Position numbers and translations under genes: made by a program. A stretch of 64,000 bases of DNA, taken from assembly GCA_036873135.1 (NCBI GenBank), contig JAPTYO010000005.1, positions 13,618,166 to 13,682,165 of the forward strand. Reading direction: 5' to 3'. The notes below the pieces were generated by a model. It did not search any database and was not told the DNA's origin. It worked only from the letters and a program-made list of their open reading frames with translations. This DNA comes from Clarkia xantiana subsp. parviflora (taxonomy: Eukaryota; Streptophyta; Magnoliopsida; Myrtales; Onagraceae). This document shows positions 23,101-31,400 of this stretch, in pieces. How positions within the stretch are numbered: the first letter of the stretch is position 1; the number at the start of each line of letters is the position of its first letter.

Positions 23101-25811
23101 CTCTTTCGTACCAGCACTGGGTTAGCCACCCAAGTCTGGAATCGGAGCTCCTTGATGAATCCAGCATCGAGCCGTCTGCCCACCTCCTGCTGAATCGCGA
23201 TCCTCTTGTCTGCGCCCATTGGGCGTCTCCTCTGCGCGATAGGCTTGATCGCGGAGTCGATCTTGAGCTCGTGTACTATTACGTCGGGACTGATTCCTGG
23301 CATATCACTTGGGGACCAGGCAAACAGTTCCTTGAACTCCTTCAAGTGATCGATCAACTCTTGCGCTCTTTCATCCGACAGGGCAGAGCCGATTTTCACC
23401 TTCCTCTGAGGCCCATCGATCTCTACTTCCTTCAAGTCCTCCATTGGGGCGGGGCGCCCATACTCTTCTCGAGGATCGGTATCTGTCTGAAGAACAGTCA
23501 TGGCCTCCCTTCGTCTCCGTCGGGTGGCGTTAACGTAGCACTTTCGTGATGCCACCTGGTCACCTCTGACCTCTCCAACCCCGTTATCAGTAGGGAACTT
23601 CATTTTCTGGTGAACCGTCGAAGCGACCGCCATAAGAGGGTTGATGGTAGTTCTCCCGATGATCGCGTTGTATGCCCCCGCGGACTCCACCACGACGAAA
23701 TCCACGTTTCGCCTCTCCATCTTCCAGCCACTACCAAACTCTACTGGTAAGGTAATCATTCCTAGTGGGTAGGAAGTGGCTCCAGAGAATCCGACCATCG
23801 GGAAGTCCACCTGTGTCAAGTCTTTCTTTGTCTTTCCCATGGCTTCCAGAGCATCCATGAAAAGAATATCGGAGGAGCTCCCTCCATCTATCAGGATCCG
23901 TTTCATCTCGAATCCGTCCACATCTAAAGTTACGACCAGGGCGTCGTCATGAGGGCTCTCTACGCCAACCAAATCCTTTGCTGAGAAAGAAATTTCCATC
24001 TCCTCTTTCAGGGTCCACGACCGGGACCTTTTCCCCAACACCACCGCAGCAGAGATGCGCGACGCATAGTTTTCACGAGAAGCAGAGGTATCACCTCCCG
24101 CGGCCATTCCTCCATGGATAACGTTGATGGTTCCGCGCCTCTCTCGGCGGGCTCCCGATCCTGAGGCTTCCTGTTCCACCTTCTTCTTCTTTGGGGATCG
24201 GTCGCGGGATTTCGAACGGGAGCGGGACCTACTTCTGGAACGAGATCGACATCGTCCCTTCCCGACAAATTCTTTCAGCTTCCCCTTCTGGATCAGCTTC
24301 TCAATCTCTTTCTTCAGCTCCCGACAATTTTCGGTGTCGTGACCACTGGCCCGATGGTAACGACAGTAACGATCCGGGCGGCCTCCCAGATATTCGCCTT
24401 CTTTCCTCGGGGGGTATCGAACGAGGCCTTGTCGCTCCATCACGGCTAATACAGAGGCCATCGAGGTGTTGATGGGGGTGACACGACCCTCTCGATTGTC
24501 TTTTCCCGCGGGGCGCTTGTCTTCCTTCCGGTCGGGACGGCCTCGGTTTCTACTCCCCTCCGACTTATCGCTTCTCCTGCGATCATCCGACAGCTTGGAC
24601 GACGCCTTTCCTCTCCCCGATTTCGGGGGATCCAGCTCTCCAGCAGCGATTTTTGACTCCTGGACATCAATTTGCTGCTTCACCCTCGCTTGTAGGGCCT
24701 CCATGCTCCATATAGCCTTCGCGGCCACGCTATGCATTAGGTCAGAGCCGTATGGGGCACTTAGGTTTCTCAGGAAGGTGCGTATCATCTCTCCTTCCGA
24801 GATTTCTTCGTCGACCTCGGCGGCACTGGCAGTGAACCGTTGGTAATAGTATGCCAACGATTCGTCGGGCCTCTGCACCACCTGGGTTAAGGCCCGTACA
24901 CTCTTCAAGAGGCGTCTCCGACCTTGATACTGCTTGATGAAGCGGTCGTGCATGTCAGCCCAGCACGTGATACTTCCTGGCGGAAGGCTAAAGAACCAGG
25001 TCATGGCCCTTTCCCCTAGGGTTATCGGGAACAGCGAGCATATCAAATCTTCGTTTGAAGTCCTGCCCATGCATGCCTGAACGTGTCTTTGAACATGGCG
25101 GACCGGGTCTCCTTCTCCATCATATGCTTCGATCGTCGGGATACCTATTCCTGGCGGGGCAACGGTGTCGATCAACCGTGGTACGAAAGGATGGCTGGAT
25201 CGATCCCTGAGCTCCGAGGTCATCTGCTTTTGGTCACCCGTGTAGATGCTAATAATTCTCACCACCTGGTCAGCGGTGAGGGGACCATTCAGGGGGATGG
25301 TCCTATTCTGCACTGGTCCAGGGCCGTCAACCACGAACTTCTCCGGTTGCATAGGCTCCTTACCCTTGTTCCGGGGCGGAACCTCATGCTCTTCTGGGTC
25401 CACCCTCGGCGGGGGTGGCGGTAACTCTTCTCGTGGAGGCAACTCTTCCGTTCTCCTGGTAACCCCTCTCTGATCCAGCAAAGCTTCCATGGCAGCCAGG
25501 AACATCGGCATGGCTTCCGCTACTGTCTTGGCCAACTCCGATTTCGAAGACAACCCTTCTTCCCTTCGCGGGGCAACTCCAGCTCCAGGGCCCACCGGGT
25601 TCGGTGGAGCGTCATCCTCCACCCTACGAGGGACCTCTTGCCTGTCCCTTCCAGCGTCTCGGACTGAGACCTCATCACCATGCCCCCCTGTCTGAGAGAG
25701 AGCGGGGTTCTCACCTTCTTCAGCAGCATGTTCCGGTAGCGGAGAGTTCACAGTTCCTGCGGGACGAGAACTGCCGGCCGGAACCTGCTTCTTCTTGCCA
25801 CCACCGGCCAT
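20160..25811 (-). CDS. gag-pol polyprotein of Y (1883 aa): Gag-PR-RT-RH-aRH-INT
   Basis: A single uninterrupted frame encodes the whole replication machinery. Gag capsid domain lies at about 225-395. A CX2HX4HX4C knuckle is at 483-496. A striking SR-dipeptide tract follows at 521-540. The aspartic protease has IDGGSSS near 641. Reverse transcriptase (about 890-1080) carries CVDFRDLNKACPKD and the catalytic YVDD at 1010-1013. The first RNase H is at about 1150-1270. A second, archaeal-type RNase H (about 1308-1430) has YTDGSSS, NEAEYEAL and CDAS. Integrase has H1537, H1544, C1575, C1578 and a DDE triad at D1607, D1667, E1703, and ends in a GPY-type tail. Dual RNase H is a Tat-lineage hallmark. 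The ATG lies 35 bp after the PBS. Compared with the X copy, three residues differ: A403, V729, H822. Confidence 0.97.
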   Translation of the reverse strand: MAGGGKKKQVPAGSSRPAGTVNSPLPEHAAEEGENPALSQTGGHGDEVSVRDAGRDRQEVPRRVEDDAPPNPVGPGAGVAPRREEGLSSKSELAKTVAEAMPMFLAAMEALLDQRGVTRRTEELPPREELPPPPPRVDPEEHEVPPRNKGKEPMQPEKFVVDGPGPVQNRTIPLNGPLTADQVVRIISIYTGDQKQMTSELRDRSSHPFVPRLIDTVAPPGIGIPTIEAYDGEGDPVRHVQRHVQACMGRTSNEDLICSLFPITLGERAMTWFFSLPPGSITCWADMHDRFIKQYQGRRRLLKSVRALTQVVQRPDESLAYYYQRFTASAAEVDEEISEGEMIRTFLRNLSAPYGSDLMHSVAAKAIWSMEALQARVKQQIDVQESKIAAGELDPPKSGRGKASSKLSDDRRRSDKSEGSRNRGRPDRKEDKRPAGKDNREGRVTPINTSMASVLAVMERQGLVRYPPRKEGEYLGGRPDRYCRYHRASGHDTENCRELKKEIEKLIQKGKLKEFVGKGRCRSRSRSRSRSRSKSRDRSPKKKKVEQEASGSGARRERRGTINVIHGGMAAGGDTSASRENYASRISAAVVLGKRSRSWTLKEEMEISFSAKDLVGVESPHDDALVVTLDVDGFEMKRILIDGGSSSDILFMDALEAMGKTKKDLTQVDFPMVGFSGATSYPLGMITLPVEFGSGWKMERRNVDFVVVESAGAYNAIIGRTTINPLMAVASTVHQKMKFPTDNGVGEVRGDQVASRKCYVNATRRRRREAMTVLQTDTDPREEYGRPAPMEDLKEVEIDGPQRKVKIGSALSDERAQELIDHLKEFKELFAWSPSDMPGISPDVIVHELKIDSAIKPIAQRRRPMGADKRIAIQQEVGRRLDAGFIKELRFQTWVANPVLVRKSNGKWRMCVDFRDLNKACPKDCYPLPRIDQLVDATSGHELLSFMDAYSGYNQIKMAKEDAPHTAFYADSDVYHYDVMPFGLINAGATYQRMVNKLFGDMLGKTMEAYVDDMLVKSRQAGDHVQNLAAAFERMKFHQVRLNPDKCAFGVNSGKFLGFMVSQRGIEVNPEKLRAIEEMQSPKNHREVQVLNGRLAAMNRFLSKASDRAMPFFDVLRANKKFEWTDKCEEAFQALKQHLRTLPPLAKPVPGEPLYLYLAVSDVAVSSVLTKIVKGNQVPIYYVSKAFAKSEINYPAIEKYLFALIIAARKLRPYFHAHEVTVLTNQPLKHFLNRPEASGRLVKWAIELTEFRIHFAPRTAIKGQALADFIAESTAPDLEVTGPAEGATMEEVPTTEQQPEQPNEENTWEMYTDGSSSVEGSGAGFILIPPGGGEPLRYALALTFKATNNEAEYEALITGLKIAKGTGVDHLKVKCDASLVVNQVQGNYEAKSPTMKKYLHEVQTLKGSFKSFNIEAIPREENAEADALSKFALGVAPEENRRVHFLEKVIISNIDPAEVCAIETGSEEEEKPTWMTPMVTYLTTGVLPDDKVAAVRLRRIADNYAMVDNQLYKKGYVKPFLKCVAEPDTNRILRELHEGVAACHEGARSLVRKALNLGYYWPSMNKEATAMVQSCDACQRYAPNIVAPAADLMPISSAWPFAQWGIDLVGPLPQARGQCKYLLVAIDYFSKWIEAKALARTTGQQILRFLQTQIISRYGVPRVLISDNGPPFNGTQLKEYLEELNIEHRTASVRHAQTNGQVESANKIVMDGLKKRVYALQGHWLDELENVLWAVRTTPKQSTGETPFGLVYGTEAVAPVEIAVASHRAKYYEPLTNEEMRRLDLDLLEEKRWKADEVQARMRLATARYYNRRVRSRQFFVGELVWRRNEFVHQDQINKLSPKWEGPYKIVGMPVPNAYKLEDLEGKMLKHSFSGEHLKKYHV

Positions 25812-25846
25812 TGATCTGGTAGAGACTATCTTGACCTTTTGTCAGA

Positions 25847-25864
25847 TTCCCACAGACGGCGCCA
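25847..25864 (-). other. Primer binding site of Y
   Basis: On the minus strand this is TGGCGCCGTCTGTGGGAA, one base inside LTR C. It is the sequence type used by Tat-type plant gypsy elements. The tRNA it pairs with was not verified. Confidence 0.9.
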
Positions 25865-25865
25865 A

Positions 25866-26608
25866 TGTTGGATCACGGGCGAAGCTCTGTTACGTCCTTG
25901 ACGGAATGCTCGGACTCCTAAGCTCCGCGTGGTCCTGCACAAGGGGATAACCTGGGTGGTGACCCAGAATCCCTCTCCGATGCTTAAATGAGTACAGTAA
26001 TCAATGGGGTGGTAAGCCAAAGTCTAAGCTCGTAATTCAGATTAGGGTTTTCTGGGGTAACTTCCTCCTTTATATAGGAGACGAAGTTACCCAGAGTTAC
26101 CTGAGGCCATCTTGGCCGTTATGGCCACGATTCCGTATATCTCGGGGGATTCCGTATATTTCGCCCCACGCTCCGCGTATCTTACCCATACTCCGTGTAT
26201 CTCGGGCACGCCCTGCGTATCTCGGGGGAACTTATCCGTTATCTTTAACCGTCTCCCACTACCCTATCTGGTAGGCGGGTTTCTCGGTCTTATCCTCTGA
26301 TCCCAAGTCCCGACTCCCGTCGGAGACTCCAGAGTTGTCTCATTCTAGATCACCACCCAGGACCTTCAGTCTCTGCGGGACAGGTCCAGCCTCTGCGGGG
26401 CTTTATCATCGGGGCCTTTACCAAGGCATATCGGGGCCTACTCAGAGGCTTCTTATCAGGAGCGTACAACTCCTATGTCGGGCCCGCCTACGTCGGGGGC
26501 TCTTCGTACTGGGCCTCTGGACCTTCCGGGCCTTTACGAGGCCCACTGGACTTACTTGCCGTCCATTGGATGTTTAACGGGGCTAACGATTACTATCGGA
26601 ACCCATCA
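25866..26608 (-). repeat. LTR C: 5' LTR of Y (743 bp)
   Basis: It pairs with LTR B. On its right it abuts CGTCCAATCTG, the continuation of X, without a polypurine tract. This shows it is a 5' LTR only and not shared with X. Confidence 0.95.
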
Positions 26609-26629
26609 CGTCCAATCTGTCATTTTGCT

Positions 26630-26637
26630 TATAAAAA
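26630..26637 (+). promoter_or_regulatory. TATA box of the X antisense gene
   Basis: TATAAAAA is 83 bp upstream of ATG 26721. Element Y inserted only about 20 bp upstream of this box and left it, the start region and the whole gene untouched. Confidence 0.65.
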
Positions 26638-26720
26638 GCCAAGGCCTGGGCAATATTCTCCTTCACTGTCTCCATTTTCGGAAGTACCTCCGTTTTTGGA
26701 CCTGAAGTTTTCTTCTCCCC

Positions 26721-27227
26721 ATGTCTTTTATTCCTCAAGTGATTCAAGACTTTACCATGTCTGGTAAGGTTTTCTTCTTCATCGTTCGCTTGTCTCTTTG
26801 CTTAGCTTAATTGTGTTTTTCCGAGTGGGCTTAAGATTCCTTTCAATGGCTAATTTCAGATGGTGGATCTGGCTCCGAGGGAAGGAAACCTTTCAACTTC
26901 GACTATGTTCTGAACGAGATTTTCAGCACTGCTTATGATGCAGCTCTTCGGGAACATGGGCGCTGTGATTATCACTCGGGGATCGACTCCCATAGACTGG
27001 TTCCTGGCATATCACTCGGAGGGGAATATATCATTTCCGCCAAAAAGGCCGATGCTCAAGGCCGGAAATGCATACCACAAGTTCAGAGTGAAGAGGAGCT
27101 ACTTCTTCATCGGAAACACCTCGATCCTATAAGTGTAATAGTCATTCCTCTAACGGCTGATCCTGTGGAGCCTTCTGCCACCATCTCCGTGGGCTCAACT
27201 CCTGCTGACATCGCTAATAAGGATTGA
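26721..27227 (+). CDS. Antisense gene (mini-aORF) of X, two exons, about 136 aa
   Basis: Exon 1 is 26721-26763, ending ATGTCTG before GTAAGG. The 96-bp intron ends TTTCAG at 26859. Exon 2 is 26860-27227. The spliced length is 411 bases, exactly 137 codons with stop. The N-terminus (SEGRKPFNFDYVLNEI...AYDAALRE) matches the start of the large Z antisense protein (SEGRKPFKFDYAPNEI...AYDAALRE) with the intron at the same codon. The C-terminus (EPSATISVGSTPADIANKD) resembles the Z C-terminus (EPSATDSADPAAANAADKD). The whole gypsy-type domain and most of the coiled coil between them are missing, so this is an internally deleted but still open derivative. It runs opposite to gag-pol from its own TATA box. 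Function is unknown. Confidence 0.7.
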
Positions 27228-27429
27228 TCTTAATACCTGCACCCTTTAGTCCTTATCGCCTTTCTCCTTTGTAACGAATTCCTTTGTATCGCACCTCTTT
27301 TTGGCCTTCAAGCTTTTATCTAAGGAATTTCTTCTGTTTTGGCATTGATGATCCTTTGCATTTTACTTAGGGCAACTTAAAACTCGTCACTCAGAACGTT
27401 CCGACGCATTATTAAGATGACCTCATACG

Positions 27430-27640
27430 TCTAAAATCGGGACTTCACCATTTAAGGTTTCTCGTCCAAAATCGGGATTTCACCATTTAAGGTTTCTCGT
27501 CCAAAATCGGGGACCTCACTGCTTAAGGTTTCTCATCAAAACGAGACTTCGCCACTTAAGGCTTCTCGTCCAATCGGGACTTCGCCACTTAAGGCTTCTT
27601 GTCCAAAATCGGGACTTCACCACTTAAGGTTTCTCATCCC
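27430..27640 (-). repeat. About 35-bp tandem repeats of X
   Basis: About six copies of the repeat seen in Y at 19395, more diverged from each other. Confidence 0.85.
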
Positions 27641-27730
27641 TGCCTTTCAAGGCCATGTTCATGCCCCCTAGGGCTTTTATCGCGCCTCTACTGGACGTCT
27701 TTATTCGCACCTGTTAAAGCTTTTTCATAC

Positions 27731-28300
27731 CCGTTAAGGCTTTTGGCCGCATCATATAGACGACTTATGCGGACCCATCAGGGTCTTTTCATACCCGTTA
27801 AGGCTTTTGGCCGCATCATATAGACGACTTACGCGGACCCACCAGGGCCTTTTCGTACCCGTTAAGGCTTTTGGCCGCATCATATAGACGACTTATGCGG
27901 ACCCATCAGGGTCTTTTCATACCCGTTAAGGCTTTTGGCCGCATCATATAGACGACTTACGCGGACCCACCAGGGCCTTTTCGTACCCGTTAAGGCTTTT
28001 GGCCGCATCATATAGACGACTTACGCGGACCCACCAGGGCCTTTTCATACCCGTTAAGGCTTTTGGCCGCATCATATAGACGACTTACGCGGACCCACCA
28101 GGGCCTTTTCATACCCGTTAAGGCTTTTGGCCGCATCATATAGACGACTTACGCGGACCCACCAGGGCCTTTTCATACCTAGGCTTTTGGTTGCATCATA
28201 TAGACGACTTACGTGTACCCCGTAGGGCTTTTGTCCATACCTGTTAAGGCTTTTGGCCGCGCCATATAGGCGACTTATGCGTCCCCCGCGGGGCTTTCAT
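27731..28300 (-). repeat. 64-bp tandem repeats of X (7 full units plus variants)
   Basis: Starts at 27732, 27796, 27860, 27924, 27988, 28052 and 28116 give an exact 64-bp period. Two variant units also shared with Y follow. Neighbouring units are almost identical, and GACCCATCAGGGTC / GACCCACCAGGGCC variants alternate at first, as expected from recent block duplication. Confidence 0.93.
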
Positions 28301-28470
28301 CGTACCTCGGAAGGCTTTTGTTGCGTCACTCAGGACGTCTTATTAACAGTGAGAATGAATTCGAAAGCATTTTAATCGGAAGGCAACTTCTTTTATTCAC
28401 TAATAATTCAAAGTAGGCTTACATCGGATTTTATTGGTAGACAATTTGCGCCATTCGTGGCGGCTTTATA

Positions 28471-31400
28471 TCAAACATGATACTTCTTCAAATGTTCACC
28501 ACTGAAGGAATGCTTCAACATCTTGCCTTCGAGATCCTCTAACTTGTATGCATTGGGCACTGGCATCCCCACGATCTTGTAGGGTCCCTCCCATTTTGGT
28601 GATAGCTTGTTGATCTGATCTTGATGAACAAACTCGTTCCTCCGCCAGACAAGTTCTCCTACGAAGAATTGTCGGGACCTGACACGCCGATTGTAATATC
28701 GGGCTGTTGCCAGTCGCATTCGAGCCTGGACTTCATCAGCTTTCCACCTCTTCTCCTCGAGTAGGTCTAAGTCCAGACGTCTCATCTCCTCATTTGTCAG
28801 GGGCTCGTAGTATTTCGCGCGATGGGACGCCACCGCTATTTCCACGGGAGCAACTGCCTCCGTGCCATAAACCAGGCCAAACGGAGTTTCTCCTGTTGAT
28901 TGCTTGGGTGTTGTTCTCACAGCCCATAGCACATTCTCGAGCTCGTCCAACCAATGACCCTGCAGGGCATAGACTCTCTTTTTCAAGCCATCCATCACGA
29001 TCTTGTTGGCTGATTCTACCTGTCCATTTGTCTGGGCGTGGCGGACTGAAGCGGTCCGATGCTCAATATTCAATTCTTCTAAGTACTCCTTCAACTGTGT
29101 CCCATTGAACGGAGGGCCATTATCGCTGATCAGCACTCGCGGAACCCCATACCGGGATATGATCTGAGTCTGAAGGAATCTGAGGATCTGCTGCCCCGTT
29201 GTTCTAGCCAACGCCTTGGCCTCTATCCATTTTGAGAAATAGTCAATGGCCACGAGTAAGTACTTGCACTGACCTCTCGCTTGGGGGAGTGGTCCCACCA
29301 AGTCAATTCCCCATTGCGCAAAGGGCCATGCACTGCTGATGGGCATCAGGTCCGCGGCGGGGGCCACGATGTTTGGGGCGTACCTCTGGCATGCATCACA
29401 GGATTGGACCATCGCGGTCGCTTCTTTGTTCATCGAGGGCCAGTAGTAGCCTAAGTTCAATGCTTTCCTCACTAGAGATCGGGCCCCTTCATGGCAGGCC
29501 GCGACTCCTTCGTGAAGCTCCCTTAAGATCCGATTTGTATCAGGCTCTGCTACGCATTTTAAGAAAGGTTTTACGTACCCTTTTTTGTATAACTGGTTGT
29601 CCACCATCGCGTAGTTGTCTGCAATCCGCCGCAACCTGACAGCGGCCACTTTATCATCGGGGAGTACTCCCGTAGTCAAGTACGTGACCATCGGGGTCAT
29701 CCACGTGGGCTTCTCTTCCTCCTCCGATCCTGTCTCAATAGCGCAGACCTCCGCCGGGTCGATGTTTGAGATAATCACCTTTTCTAGAAAATGCACCCTC
29801 CGATTCTCCTCGGGGGCCACTCCCAGAGCAAACTTGCTTAAAGCGTCTGCTTCCGCGTTTTCTTCTCTCGGGATCGCCTCGATATTAAAGCTTTTGAAGC
29901 TTCCCTTCAAAGTCTGCACCTCGTGCAAATATTTCTTCATTGTCGGGCTCTTGGCTTCATAGTTCCCCTGGACTTGGTTTACAACCAAGCTGGCATCGCA
30001 CTTTACTTTTAAATGATCGACCCCCGTACCCTTGGCAATCTTAAGGCCTGTGATGAGAGCCTCATACTCCGCTTCATTGTTGGTGGCTTTGAACGTCAAC
30101 GCCAAGGCATATCGTAGGGGTTCGCCTCCGCCGGGCGGTATCAATATGAATCCTGCCCCCGAGCCTTCTACACTCGATGAACCATCAGTGTACATCTCCC
30201 AGGTGTTCTCCTCATTTGGCTGTTCTGGCTGTTGTTCTGTTGTCGGGACCTCTTCCATGGTTGCCCCCTCTGCGGGACCCGTTACTTCCAGATCGGGTGC
30301 CGTAGACTCAGCTATAAAATCTGCCAATGCCTGGCCCTTAATTGCAGTTCTCGGAGCGAAATGAATACGGAACTCCGTCAGCTCGATAGCCCATTTTACC
30401 AATCTCCCCGACGCCTCCGGTCGGTTCAAAAAGTGCTTCAGGGGCTGATTAGTCAATACTGTGACTTCATGGGCATGGAAGTAAGGTCGTAGCTTTCGAG
30501 CGGCAATTATCAGCGCGAAGAGATACTTCTCAATGGCGGGATAGTTTATTTCAGACTTGGCAAATGCCTTGCTTACATAATAGATGGGCACTTGGTTGCC
30601 TTTGACAATTTTAGTCAAAACAGAACTAACAGCTACATCAGAAACAGCCAAATAGAGGTAAAGCGGCTCGCCTGGAACTGGTTTCGCCAACGGCGGGAGG
30701 GTACGAAGATGCTGCTTGAGTGCTTGGAATGCCTCCTCACACTTGTCGGTCCACTCGAACTTCTTGTTGGCCCTCAGCACATCAAAAAACGGCATAGCTC
30801 GATCGCTTGCCTTGGATAGAAAGCGATTCATCGCAGCCAACCGGCCATTCAGCACCTGGACTTCCCGATGATTCTTCGGGGACTGCATCTCTTCGATTGC
30901 CCGCAACTTCTCGGGGTTCACCTCGATTCCTCTCTGGCTCACCATGAACCCTAGGAACTTTCCCGAGTTCACCCCAAAGGCACATTTGTCGGGATTCAGC
31001 CGAACCTGATGAAACTTCATCCGCTCGAATGCTGCCGCCAAATTCTGGACATGGTCTCCTGCTTGTCGGGATTTCACTAGCATGTCGTCCACATACGCCT
31101 CCATGGTTTTTCCCAACATGTCTCCGAACAACTTGTTCACCATCCGCTGATAAGTTGCTCCGGCATTGATCAATCCGAAAGGCATCACGTCATAGTGGTA
31201 GACATCGCTGTCGGCGTAGAAGGCTGTATGGGGGGCATCCTCCTTCGCCATCTTGATTTGGTTGTACCCGGAATAAGCATCCATGAAGCTCAGCAGCTCA
31301 TGTCCCGATGTGGCGTCCACCAGCTGGTCAATCCTCGGGAGCGGGTAGCAATCCTTTGGGCAGGCTTTGTTCAAATCGCGGAAGTCCACACACATCCGCC

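Larger units (their letters stand above)
17402..26608 (-). mobile_element. Element Y: intact-looking Ty3/gypsy Tat-type element nested in X
   Basis: It is flanked by CGTCC at 17397-17401 and 26609-26613. LTRs B (3') and C (5') are 743 bp and differ at two observed positions. Between them are PPT, a frameshifted antisense gene, tandem repeats, an intact gag-pol and the PBS. Orientation and family are the same as for X. The shared diagnostic bases of B and C (G, G and C where A/D have A, A and T) show that B and C belong together, so this is a nested insertion and not a tandem duplication of LTRs. Confidence 0.95.

Noticed and set aside
22884..23549. 221-codon open frame on the plus strand (and its X counterpart at 31195-31860)
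   Set aside because: It is antisense to the reverse transcriptase part of gag-pol, has no recognisable domain, and no promoter or splice context was seen.
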